From positions 1-21,308 of the IMG/VR virus record IMGVR_UViG_3300009184_000257: DNA of 21,308 bases, one strand, 5' to 3'. Position 1 is the stretch's first letter. Every line of letters begins with the position of its first letter. The DNA is from a virus. Under the pieces are notes generated by a model that searched no databases, was not told the origin of the DNA, and saw only the letters and a list, made by a program, of their open reading frames with translations. Made by a program: the position numbers and the translations under genes. Below are positions 1 to 8,208 of this stretch, in pieces.

Positions 1-951
1 CACAGTTGGCAACAGTCCCTGTATGCCAACCAGATTAGAAGTAAGATTAGTCACAGGAGGCAAGTCGCTGGCCCATTGTGCTGTGAGCGCAGTTCCATAT
101 TGGCTAGAATTTGTAATTAATGCTGCTACTTGACCGTTTACATCGTTGGTGATTGTTGTTGTTGCTGTTGTCAAGGCCACATTGCTTCCAGTATAGACCG
201 TGCCTACCACAGCTGAAACAGATTGGGCCGCCGGGGTTGTTATCACGCCAGTGGCTTGTAAACTTTCATACCCGTTTTGCATTAATCTTGCTTGAGCGTT
301 ATTTTGAGTTGCAGGACTATTAAGAAACTCGTCAAGTGAATAAATCCCGTTTAATCCTGTCCAGATAGCCGGAGCATTAAGCACCTCAACTTCTGTACTA
401 GGACCGTTTTGTATAAACTGTTGCCATGTTCCTGGTTTCACATACCCAGCGTTTTCTAACTGTTGACAACTAAGTCCGTATTTGCCAGCTCCTCTAGTGT
501 TAGTTATTGTTGTAGCTGGTTGATCTACTGTGTTAACCACTTGAGCCATGAGTGTTTGAATTTGTGTAGAGGTCAACGACCCTATTGCTGGTGCAGTAAA
601 TCCAGTGCCTGCAATTGCCGCTATATTGGCCTGCGTCACAGGATTAGTTAATGGCGTGTTAACTAACGATGGAATTGCACCTGTTGTGGTATTAATTGTA
701 GGCAATCCATTGATAATAGCAAGGATTACTGTGTCGTCTACACCAGCGGTGCCACGATCTAAGCGACTGAGTTCAAACTTGGCCAAAGACGAGGTAGTTC
801 CGCTAATGCTTTGCCCTGGAAGGAATCCTACTAGTGCGCCTGCAGCCACTTGACTATAAAATGTATAGTCAGCCTGATCCTGGGTAGTGCCAGCTGGGGC
901 CTCCAAGGTAAATGTTGCGCCAGACGGAAGTGTATATTTAAATTGGCTCAT
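1..951 (-). CDS. Putative tail/baseplate structural protein, C-terminus cut off by window edge
   Basis: Reading the minus strand from ATG at 951, the frame stays open to position 1 (317 codons) and continues beyond the window. The protein begins MSQFKYTLPSGATF and is rich in Ala, Thr, Gln and Asn with no catalytic motif that I recognise. A conserved-looking block with GAGKYG, a QLE motif and GYVKPG (about residues 153-175) resembles a motif I associate with structural proteins of marine T4-like phages; this is recollection, not a search. Its ATG overlaps the TGA of the upstream gp5-like gene (ATGA), so it is the last visible gene of the tail operon and is probably translated by coupling. Being next to the spike gene, it is most likely a virion component of the baseplate or tail tip. 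A role is otherwise unknown. The reading frame is certain; the function is inferred from context. Confidence 0.75.
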   Translation of the reverse strand, partial: MSQFKYTLPSGATFTLEAPAGTTQDQADYTFYSQVAAGALVGFLPGQSISGTTSSLAKFELSRLDRGTAGVDDTVILAIINGLPTINTTTGAIPSLVNTPLTNPVTQANIAAIAGTGFTAPAIGSLTSTQIQTLMAQVVNTVDQPATTITNTRGAGKYGLSCQQLENAGYVKPGTWQQFIQNGPSTEVEVLNAPAIWTGLNGIYSLDEFLNSPATQNNAQARLMQNGYESLQATGVITTPAAQSVSAVVGTVYTGSNVALTTATTTITNDVNGQVAALITNSSQYGTALTAQWASDLPPVTNLTSNLVGIQGLLPTV

Positions 952-2462
952 TCTGCTGTAATTGTGTTGTCTGCTGGAACATCTGGAGCATCGGGCGGAG
1001 GACTTGGGGATCCACTAAATTTAACTGACACACTTACACCTTTATTATGATAAGGATATGGTTCATGTGTAGGAGCACGACTTACTATACTTTCCTCAGC
1101 AGACGGAATGGCTAACCAGCCAACACTAGCATCAAATTCAACCTTTGGATGTAGGTATGTGGTTAGCCCGGCAGGAGTCTCAACTTCGGCCTTTGGCCCA
1201 CCGTTGAGTTGTATTTTACTGCCGTTAAGACTCAGTTCAGAACTTGCGGCCCAGCTGCCCAGCTGACTGCTTATAGCCACTGTTCCGGCACTTTTAATAC
1301 CAACAGAGCCCTGACTAAACAAGGTCAATTGGCCCTTGTTTGATATACTCATATCGGTATTACTTTGCATGGTAGTACCTTTGTTGCTTTTCATGTTGAT
1401 CTTACCGCCTGCAAACATATTAATGTCCTCGTCGGCATGTAAATTTATAGTGCCTTGTGTGCGTAAATTTACACTGTTGGATGTGTACACATCCAACGTG
1501 CCTTCTTGCCCCATTTCAATCCAGGCTTGTCCATTGGCGTGGCAGATATAAAAACAATCACCATCGTCACTCATAGTAATCTGATGACCTTTAGCTGTAC
1601 GTATTCTAACTAGGTTGTCTTTGCCCGATAAGTCTCCGTCGTCCATGACCAGAGTATGACCCCCACGACGTCCAATGATGTTAATCTCTTCTAGTTTAAC
1701 TCCGCCCGACTGAACCTGTTGTTGGATCGTTTTGTCACTTAAACCGCCTTGATAAATGGCGCGGCCCGGAGTACTAATACCGTAACAATTACTAGGACTT
1801 TCACGTTGACTTGAACTTGCAATTGGCCCTCGTACATTGTCAGTTATTAATCCTTGTTGAAACATTATACCTGCTACGTAACTTTGTACAGGTTTAGGCT
1901 GATCAAAAAATTTAGGATTACTTTCAATTGCTGCATTTTTAGTATTGATCTCCGTAACAGGCAATTGTGTTGCATCGGCAAAATATTTTTTTTGACTAGC
2001 ATTATTCGTTTGAAAATTCTTAACAGCACCAATAGCTGGAATCATTTGATTGGCACCTTGATTTGGCACACAACCAACATAATAACCTTGTTTAGGATCG
2101 CCGCCTACAAAGAAACACAATACACTAACACCCAAGTCTGGTGGTGTGAACCACATACCATAACTATTGGTGTTTCCTGGATATTTTCCTGAACCGGCAC
2201 TGGTACCAGACTGTGGGGTTGCTCCATAGTATGGAGGACAATAACTTACGGTTCTCCATAAACTTTTATCAGCGAGGTTAGGTGAGCCAGTTTTTGTAAT
2301 TGCTCCAAATTCTTCAATGTAAACTTGTAATCGGCCGCTACGGGTGTTATCAACATTGTTGACGACAATGCCGATATATGGACCCATTTCCGCTGGTTGC
2401 CCGCCACGGTCAAATTTATATCCCTCGGGCCGGCCTTTACTGCGTTGTACGTTTTCTGCCAT
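948..2462 (-). CDS. 5: Baseplate central spike protein, gp5-like (no lysozyme domain)
   Basis: Likely forms the trimeric spike at the centre of the baseplate that pierces the host envelope. Residues about 28-135 look like the gp5/VgrG OB-fold (GPYIGIVVNNVDNTRSGRLQV, then WFTPPDLGVSVLCFF and GYYVGCVP). Residues about 265-310 carry GGHTLVMDDGD and GHQITMSDDGD, typical of the start of the spike. Residues about 320-422 are short repeats of alternating hydrophobic and Gly/Asn residues (for example INLHADEDINMFAGGKINM), as in the gp5 C-terminal beta-helix. T4 gp5 (575 aa) has a lysozyme domain between OB-fold and helix; here residues 150-260 show no lysozyme signature. The ATG at 2462 overlaps the stop of the upstream hub gene (TAATG). 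The fold assignment is confident; the absence of lysozyme is judged by eye. Confidence 0.9.
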   Translation of the reverse strand: MAENVQRSKGRPEGYKFDRGGQPAEMGPYIGIVVNNVDNTRSGRLQVYIEEFGAITKTGSPNLADKSLWRTVSYCPPYYGATPQSGTSAGSGKYPGNTNSYGMWFTPPDLGVSVLCFFVGGDPKQGYYVGCVPNQGANQMIPAIGAVKNFQTNNASQKKYFADATQLPVTEINTKNAAIESNPKFFDQPKPVQSYVAGIMFQQGLITDNVRGPIASSSQRESPSNCYGISTPGRAIYQGGLSDKTIQQQVQSGGVKLEEINIIGRRGGHTLVMDDGDLSGKDNLVRIRTAKGHQITMSDDGDCFYICHANGQAWIEMGQEGTLDVYTSNSVNLRTQGTINLHADEDINMFAGGKINMKSNKGTTMQSNTDMSISNKGQLTLFSQGSVGIKSAGTVAISSQLGSWAASSELSLNGSKIQLNGGPKAEVETPAGLTTYLHPKVEFDASVGWLAIPSAEESIVSRAPTHEPYPYHNKGVSVSVKFSGSPSPPPDAPDVPADNTITAE

Positions 2463-5404
2463 TATGCATCATCCCTTGCTATTTGTTGTGGTGGAGTAGT
2501 TACTACTCCATATTTGGCAGCACTGCGAGCATTTGCGGCTGCATTTTCTCTGTTGTTTTTTGCTATGTTATTATAGTAGGCAGCTGCATATAAATCTCCA
2601 GACGCAGTTGCAGCATCTGCTGCGGCCTGATTTTTAATAGCTTTGGACGCTTGGTCGTCAATATTATTATTATTGGCAGGTGCGTCACTGGCATTAGGCG
2701 GCGCTGCTACTGATTCGCCACTGCCTGCAAGTCCAGCATTGAAGTCAATATCTCCACTAGAGGTTGGGTCTCCCGGCGGTGGTGCTGGTTGTGGAGATGC
2801 CGGCGGTTGATTTTCTGGGAACTCCTCAACTTCGGCTGCACGGTATAAGGTTCCATCTTTAAATGTATTACCTTTACTATCAGCAGTGTACGTTTCTTCT
2901 TCGTCACCAAACCCAGTACCTGGTGCATTTGTGGTACGACTAGGCAGAGTTCCTGCAATATTTCTATTTGTATTAGCAGACGAGCGACCATCACTAGCAG
3001 CTGATTTTGGTGTTGTACGTTGTAACAACGTACCTTTAAGATTCTGTGTAAATTTGCCTTTGTTAAATTCACTTGTACATGTATTGGCAATGTATACATA
3101 ACTTTCGTTAAGTGGTTTTGCCTGAATATTATTTTGACCAACACTTCTGTTATTAACATCCATAAGTCCTGTGCGTAAATCATAGTCAGTAGGAGTGTTG
3201 ATTACAATTTCAAACAGTATTTGTTGGCTATCAAAATTAATTGTGCCATCTGGTAAAAATGCGCCAGCAATAAAACTATCTTTACCAGGTGCAGAAAACG
3301 ATGCTTCACCTTGTTGTAGCCATGCAGGGTCGCCTACAATGGTCAAATTGGCTGTGCCTAAGTCTGCTGGATTATACAATGAATCAGCTAAGTTTGCCGC
3401 AGGTTCGTTGGTTCTAAGATCAGCACCCTGACTGGACTGACCACTGCGTGGTTGATGGGTGAGCTTGGCGGTTGTAGTCTTTGCTACATCAGTATTTCCG
3501 CCAGACAGCACATAGTTATACAAGGAGTTATAAGTTTGTTCATAACTGAGTACCTGGGTATTTTGTCCTGTAAACCAGTAGTTATATTGTTTTTGTGCTC
3601 CTCTGTAGATTGGAGTTGTAAAGTAGTTGCTGTTGGTCGTAAAGATTCGATAAGGACTTATAATATATTTTACTTTATAGGCATAGTCATTGCGTTTTGG
3701 GTCCCATTTAATAGGCACACACTCTAAATTAATTTTAAACCAAGCTACATTTTTTCCAGGGCTCCCATTGATTTTTTGTTTTTGTGTATTTTCTATCACT
3801 TCTGCTGTTTGTTGGGATCGTATATAACTGCTGTTACGCATGGCCTGGTCAATGACTTGAACAATTTGTTGGCCTGCTGTTATTGTAAGAATTCTACTGT
3901 TAGGATCTACTGCTTGTTTTTCTTTAAGGATTTGATCCCCGGCAGTTTTTGCTATTTGTGGACTTGTATTTTTAAAATCAGTTCCGGGCACAGTAATCTT
4001 TGCTTGTTCAAGAACAGAGTCGGTAAATTCTATGCTGTACTGGTCGGCTACAGTGTAAATTTTTTGATCAACTAAATCTTTTTGATACTGATTCAATGCT
4101 TCCATCAATCCTTTGCGTATGGTCAATTTTGGACTTGGTGCAGATGCAGCAGTGGGTGGTGCAGATGGCGGACTTTTTCCATTACCGTCTTGTTCTTGCC
4201 TTTCTTCTTCGGTCAACTGTTTTGTTCTTGTTGCTGTTGCTGTTGATGTGCCAACTTCGGCACTGCCTGCCAATGCTTCTTTTACTGACATGCCGCTTAA
4301 TTCTACGTTATAAGGAATGGTGCCGCGACTTTGCCCTACACCAATTTGATATTGAGGTGCTGTGGCTAGAATTTCGTATTCAACTAATTTATTGGCCACT
4401 TTAAAAGTAAGTTTACTAATGGCCATGGGATAGTATTTCTCCACAAATGCTGCACCAGTAGACGGAACAACAGCGCCAGATATTCCAGGAACATTGCCAA
4501 TTGGGTTTGTGGTGCCGTTTGCTTGACCCGCTTGCACCAAGTTCCCGTTTGCATCATATCCAAAAAATTTAATAACCAACAAATATAATGGCGAAGCATA
4601 GTTTTGTTTTTTACTTGCAGCACCTAAATACTGTTCTACAGCCCGGTCAAGATTAGAAAGCAAAGTAATTCCATTTGGTTCAATCAAGGTCATCTTAATA
4701 GTGCTTACATTGTGTGCGGCATTTGTTCCTTTGCCTTGCAGTGTGGATTTGAGTTCAATTTTATCAATGTAATAATCGTCACTAAAATAAGGATTACGGC
4801 CACCGACTGGGGCACCACCACTTTGAAATAACAACTGAGTACCATTTAGTGTTTTTTTTCTACTTTTGACCATCTGTTGAAATGTTTCGGGCTTCATTAA
4901 ATATACTGATGCTTGATAAGTGTAACTGGCATACTGATCAAGCACGTTGGCCTGTGGCACAATTGAGCCTTCGCCAAACAAGTTATCAACCGCAGTAACT
5001 GTGGCGTTTTTGGTGCTGACTGATGATCCGGGATTATCGTCTGGCCGAACACTGTCAGCAGAGCTGGAACTAGTGCCCGATCCAGCTCCGCCTGATGTAG
5101 GAGCTTGGGTAGGGCCATCGTCGTTGGCACTAGTTGGCCCGGGCTGAGTTGGCGGAGTTGCGGGTTGTGGGGTAGCTTGGCTTTCGCTGGTTGTTACTGT
5201 ATTAGCAAGCGGCGGTACATTTGCAGTAGTTGAAACTTCCTTTCCGTCAACAGTTGTGGTATCTGCTGGCGGCGGATCTACAGGGGTTGCTCCTGAGGCC
5301 AATGACCGTTCGTATTGATCACGCTGAGATTCATAAAAAGTGGCAACTCGTCCGTTGTTTAATCTAAGGGTACCTATTATTGGCGGTACGGTATAATTTG
5401 CCAT
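2462..5404 (-). CDS. Large baseplate hub-like structural protein (gp27-like candidate)
   Basis: A 980-residue virion protein between the gp53-like and gp5-like genes, the position expected for the hub that carries the spike. Residues about 40-150 are a Pro/Thr/Ser/Gly-rich, probably disordered segment. Residues about 155-370 are structured (SVYLMKPETFQQM, YYIDKIELKSTL, IKMTLIEPNG). Residues about 530-700 contain aromatic-rich stretches (KYIISPYRIFT, KQYNYWFTGQNTQVL) that recall domains of gp27/gpD-type hubs. The last ~160 residues are again low complexity (Pro, then Asn/Ala-rich). T4 gp27 has only 391 residues, so if this is the hub it is strongly enlarged. It starts one base after the gp53-like stop (TAA C ATG) and ends TAATG into gp5. 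A structural role is well supported by context; identity as gp27 is an inference. Confidence 0.65.
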   Translation of the reverse strand: MANYTVPPIIGTLRLNNGRVATFYESQRDQYERSLASGATPVDPPPADTTTVDGKEVSTTANVPPLANTVTTSESQATPQPATPPTQPGPTSANDDGPTQAPTSGGAGSGTSSSSADSVRPDDNPGSSVSTKNATVTAVDNLFGEGSIVPQANVLDQYASYTYQASVYLMKPETFQQMVKSRKKTLNGTQLLFQSGGAPVGGRNPYFSDDYYIDKIELKSTLQGKGTNAAHNVSTIKMTLIEPNGITLLSNLDRAVEQYLGAASKKQNYASPLYLLVIKFFGYDANGNLVQAGQANGTTNPIGNVPGISGAVVPSTGAAFVEKYYPMAISKLTFKVANKLVEYEILATAPQYQIGVGQSRGTIPYNVELSGMSVKEALAGSAEVGTSTATATRTKQLTEEERQEQDGNGKSPPSAPPTAASAPSPKLTIRKGLMEALNQYQKDLVDQKIYTVADQYSIEFTDSVLEQAKITVPGTDFKNTSPQIAKTAGDQILKEKQAVDPNSRILTITAGQQIVQVIDQAMRNSSYIRSQQTAEVIENTQKQKINGSPGKNVAWFKINLECVPIKWDPKRNDYAYKVKYIISPYRIFTTNSNYFTTPIYRGAQKQYNYWFTGQNTQVLSYEQTYNSLYNYVLSGGNTDVAKTTTAKLTHQPRSGQSSQGADLRTNEPAANLADSLYNPADLGTANLTIVGDPAWLQQGEASFSAPGKDSFIAGAFLPDGTINFDSQQILFEIVINTPTDYDLRTGLMDVNNRSVGQNNIQAKPLNESYVYIANTCTSEFNKGKFTQNLKGTLLQRTTPKSAASDGRSSANTNRNIAGTLPSRTTNAPGTGFGDEEETYTADSKGNTFKDGTLYRAAEVEEFPENQPPASPQPAPPPGDPTSSGDIDFNAGLAGSGESVAAPPNASDAPANNNNIDDQASKAIKNQAAADAATASGDLYAAAYYNNIAKNNRENAAANARSAAKYGVVTTPPQQIARDDA

Positions 5405-5405
5405 G

Positions 5406-5708
5406 TTAGAATCCCAACACTGTCTTTAAGGTGTCAATTTTTGGCAGATAAATTACAGTACCTGCTTCAAAGTCCATGGGTGGAGCAGTTAGGGTGTTGG
5501 GGTTGCGTTGGTAAAACACCCACCACAAGCCAGCGTCACTATACAAGTCAAATGCCAACAGATCTGGTCTGTATTGGAACGTGGTATTGATGGTAAACAG
5601 GATGTCGTCGGTACTTTTGGGTATGGGTCGATTGATCATAACATCTAAAAAGAATTGACTATACCCTGTGTTGAAGTAAGGACTAGTAGAGGTGTAATCT
5701 GCAGCCAT
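5406..5708 (-). CDS. 53: Baseplate wedge protein, gp53-like
   Basis: A 100-residue protein beginning MAADYTSTSPYF. The block YRPDLLAFDLYSDAGLWWVF followed by QRNP and ending GTVIYLPKIDTL is the LysM-like pattern of T4 gp53 and related small tail proteins (R-P-D, D-x-Y, WW, RN, then a G-x-x-I-x-x-P strand). gp53 is a baseplate wedge component that helps join wedges around the hub. I chose the ATG at 5708 rather than the TTG at 5714: a strong Shine-Dalgarno (AAAGGAGGA, 5725-5717) sits nine bases before the ATG, and the ATG overlaps the upstream stop by one base (TAATG). T4 gp53 is longer (196 aa), so this is a compact version. Confidence 0.75.
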   Translation of the reverse strand: MAADYTSTSPYFNTGYSQFFLDVMINRPIPKSTDDILFTINTTFQYRPDLLAFDLYSDAGLWWVFYQRNPNTLTAPPMDFEAGTVIYLPKIDTLKTVLGF

Positions 5709-7135
5709 TACCAAAATCCTCCTTTGAGTAAGTTACCGTTGGCAAAGTTTTTAAGGCTAAACTGTTTGCTGACCTGCTGACGAGTCTGCACTGGCAACAA
5801 GGTAATGTCTATATCTATCTTGCTAGGCACATAGGTAGGATTACTTAACAACCCCTGCAAGGGTGCAGGTATGGCATTTTGTGCGCCAGGGGGCAGGAAG
5901 GCAGTGGCCAGTCGGGTCACAGTTGGCGACACAGCATTCAGTGTAGTAGAGTATAAATTTTGTAAGGGTTGTAAATTTAATCCTAGATTGTTAGGCGAAC
6001 CGGAACTGATATAATCTACCTCAGCCGGTAAGTTGTAGCTAAAACTGCTGACCACACAAGGATGATTATTAAATTGATAATCACCTAGTCCGCTAAGGAA
6101 TACCAAGGGTGGTGGGCTTCCACGTTGTGCATCCTGTCCGTAAAACATTTTTGTCACACTACGGAAAAAATGTATCACTGCCAGCACATAGGCCGCGTCG
6201 GCTGTGCTTTGTGCTGTGAATGTTGCTTTTAAAGAAACTGCATCAGTATAACTGTTTTTATAAAAATAACCACGATAGTTTGAGTGTGTTAAATCATAAG
6301 TGTCGTAATTGGCTTTGTAAGCGGTGCCAATTGTTGGGGTGTAGGGAAATATTACGCCGTTGGTAACCTTTAGTGGTTGTAGTAATCCGGCATCTGGAGC
6401 ATTGTATAGATACGTAGCGCCCGGGGCCAATCTCAATGTCACACGCCAGTCAGTGTTGGCTGGCATCTGTTGTGACAAACTCATGTTGGTTTCTTGATTC
6501 TGTGCCTGGATCACTTGAGACGACACTTCGCTTTGCCCGCGGGCTGTGGCTTCATCTCGATATAATTGTGCTTCAACAATACCAACTTCGGTGTCAACGT
6601 TGCCGGCATCTACACCGTTGGCTGCGGCTAGTGCGTCCAACTCTTTAGCGGAATATTTGACTTCGCTGGCAGGAACTTGAGTTTCATTTTGTTCACCGTA
6701 GCCAGAAGTATTGCCGTCCTGTTGTGCATCAGCAGGTGGAGTGGCCACAATTTCACCAGAACCGGCTTGTGGATCTGTGGCGGGACTCACTGTTGCAGGC
6801 GGCGGCGTTCCGGTTGCCATAGCTTTGTTTTGATCCAACAGCACTTCATTCTGGACCTTGCCGGTTTGTAAATCTACCTGTTTGCCATCTTCATAAACTG
6901 CGGTTACAGCGCCGCCTGAATTTTTAACCTGGGCTTGAAGTTCTGTGTTAGACATGGCGCTGCCGCCGATGCTGTTTGTGTAGTCAGCGGCTGCCTGGTA
7001 GCTGTCAAAGTTTGTTAATTTTCCAGTTTTGTCGTCGTAGACAGAATAAGTCGACACAAATTCAACCTTTCCAGTTTCCTTGTATAACTTGGCATTTAGT
7101 GAACGGTCTAATCCGATTGATGGCGCTGATGGCAT
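5708..7135 (-). CDS. Tail/baseplate structural protein, possible tube cap/initiator (gp48/gp54-like position)
   Basis: First gene of the leftward tail operon, 475 residues from MPSAPSIGLDRSLNAKL. The N-terminal half (to about 225) is polar and acidic, rich in Ala/Asp/Gln/Thr and probably flexible. The C-terminal half has a compact domain with FPYTPTIGTAYKANY, THSNYRGYFY, VIHFFRSVTKMFYG, PPPLVFLSGLGDYQF and LPAEVDYIS. I associate this pattern with baseplate/tube-end proteins of marine myophages, but it does not clearly match T4 gp48 or gp54. The longer start at 7153 is less likely, because AGGAAA lies just upstream of the ATG at 7135. A late-type promoter lies 19 bases ahead of the start. It ends TAATG into the gp53-like gene. 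A virion role is likely; the exact part is unsure. Confidence 0.7.
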   Translation of the reverse strand: MPSAPSIGLDRSLNAKLYKETGKVEFVSTYSVYDDKTGKLTNFDSYQAAADYTNSIGGSAMSNTELQAQVKNSGGAVTAVYEDGKQVDLQTGKVQNEVLLDQNKAMATGTPPPATVSPATDPQAGSGEIVATPPADAQQDGNTSGYGEQNETQVPASEVKYSAKELDALAAANGVDAGNVDTEVGIVEAQLYRDEATARGQSEVSSQVIQAQNQETNMSLSQQMPANTDWRVTLRLAPGATYLYNAPDAGLLQPLKVTNGVIFPYTPTIGTAYKANYDTYDLTHSNYRGYFYKNSYTDAVSLKATFTAQSTADAAYVLAVIHFFRSVTKMFYGQDAQRGSPPPLVFLSGLGDYQFNNHPCVVSSFSYNLPAEVDYISSGSPNNLGLNLQPLQNLYSTTLNAVSPTVTRLATAFLPPGAQNAIPAPLQGLLSNPTYVPSKIDIDITLLPVQTRQQVSKQFSLKNFANGNLLKGGFW

Positions 7136-7153
7136 GTTTATTTTCCTATACAA

Positions 7154-7161
7154 TATTTATC
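7154..7161 (-). promoter_or_regulatory. Late-type promoter for the leftward tail operon
   Basis: On the minus strand the sequence reads GATAAATA, matching the T4 late promoter TATAAATA at seven of eight positions. It ends 18 bases before the ATG at 7135, giving room for a short leader that includes AGGAAA. The position before a virion operon and the presence of a gp55 gene in the window support the call. Confidence 0.6.
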
Positions 7162-7195
7162 GTAAAAATAAACCACCCAGATAATGATTTAAAGG

Positions 7196-7223
7196 TTGAC
7201 AAGTGTGGTTTTTGTGCTACAAT
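7196..7223 (+). promoter_or_regulatory. Sigma70-type promoter of the gp55 gene
   Basis: A perfect -35 TTGACA (7196-7201) is followed after 16 bases by a -10 TACAAT (7218-7223). Transcription would start near 7230, giving a leader of about 20 bases with AGGAG before the GTG at 7249. The -10 overlaps AATAAATA (7221-7228), which resembles a late promoter, so the sigma gene might also be read late. Confidence 0.7.
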
Positions 7224-7248
7224 AAATACACTATTAGGAGATCAACGA

Positions 7249-8163
7249 GTGTCAACTACACCCACAAGAACACCAGCAAAAACGAATTATTTAAATAATC
7301 GTGACATCTTAAAACAAATACACCTGAGCAAAAATACCTACTGTAGCTACCTAGATCCTGTGGCAGATCATCAGTATGACATCATTTTGCCCACCTTGGC
7401 CCGGATCAATCAACGCACCATTGCCGAAGCCAGACGCAATCGAGCCGATAGACTCAAGCGTGAAGGTACAATTGTAGACCCTAAAAAGATACCAAATACC
7501 GACCTAGTGTTCCGCATTACCTGTTGGGATCACATACCCATGGCACCCAAAAAAGTACCCAAGACTGCGGCAAAAAAGAAAAAAATTGAGGATATCTTTG
7601 AGCTGGAACTAGACGCGGAAGAAGATCCCCTGGCAGAATTGCTGGACATTCCTGTGTTGGATGAAAAGCATGTGCGTCTAAACTTTCCACCATTTTATCA
7701 TTATCGGTTGGATGAAAACAAACAACCGTTCCAGGTAGGCAAAAGTCACTGGGTTGGCGATTTTGAAACAGGTGAATTCAGCAAGGATCACGGCAATGCT
7801 ACACGCACACTTGCTACCATGTATATGAAATTATGTGAGCGTTATGCTACTCGTAGTAACTGGCGTGGCTATACCTACAATGAGGAGATGAGGGGGCAGG
7901 CCTTGTTACAGTTGAGTCAAATTGGTCTACAGTTTGATGAAAGCAAAAGTCAAAATCCCTTTGCCTACTACACAGCGGCTATCACTAACTCATTTACCCG
8001 TATATTAAATTTAGAAAAGAAAAATCAAAATATTCGTGATGACATGCTAGAGCAAGCAGGACTAAACCCGAGTTGGACTAGGCAAAATGCTGGAAAAAAG
8101 AATCCTAACTTTGGCGCTGTGGTCACAAACATTGACATTGCCGAATACAACGACGAAACTTAA
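7249..8163 (+). CDS. 55: Late-transcription sigma factor, gp55-like, with large internal insertion
   Basis: Phage sigma factor that directs host RNA polymerase to late promoters. The N-terminus KTNYLNNRDILKQI matches T4 gp55 (KYNYVNNKELLQAI), and residues about 183-265 match its core: ERYATRSNWRGYTYNEEM, LQFDESKSQNPFAYYT, then NSFTRILNLEKKNQ, equivalent to the sigma region 2-like part. Between them lie about 150 residues (roughly 32-182) absent from T4 gp55 (185 aa), including a Lys-rich run (KKVPKTAAKKKK) and an acidic run (FELELDAEEDP). I chose the GTG at 7249: AGGAG lies eight bases upstream, and the homology begins soon after. The frame is open much further upstream, but that part lies over the divergent tail gene and its promoter. 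The late boxes elsewhere in the window fit this gene. Confidence 0.88.
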   Translation: MSTTPTRTPAKTNYLNNRDILKQIHLSKNTYCSYLDPVADHQYDIILPTLARINQRTIAEARRNRADRLKREGTIVDPKKIPNTDLVFRITCWDHIPMAPKKVPKTAAKKKKIEDIFELELDAEEDPLAELLDIPVLDEKHVRLNFPPFYHYRLDENKQPFQVGKSHWVGDFETGEFSKDHGNATRTLATMYMKLCERYATRSNWRGYTYNEEMRGQALLQLSQIGLQFDESKSQNPFAYYTAAITNSFTRILNLEKKNQNIRDDMLEQAGLNPSWTRQNAGKKNPNFGAVVTNIDIAEYNDET

Positions 8164-8172
8164 CCAGACCAG

Positions 8173-8201
8173 TTGCAAAACTTGTTTTACTCCTGTATAC
8201 T
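8173..8201 (+). promoter_or_regulatory. Sigma70-type promoter directly before gp47
   Basis: TTGCAA (8173-8178) and TATACT (8196-8201) are separated by 17 bases. The gp47 ATG at 8209 is only seven bases after the -10, so the transcript would begin at or within a base or two of the start codon. Confidence 0.6.
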
Positions 8202-8208
8202 ATAATCT

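Noticed and set aside
6976-7248. N-terminal extension of the gp55 frame
   Set aside because: It lies over the divergent tail gene and its promoter, has no homology to gp55, and a good GTG with AGGAG begins at 7249.
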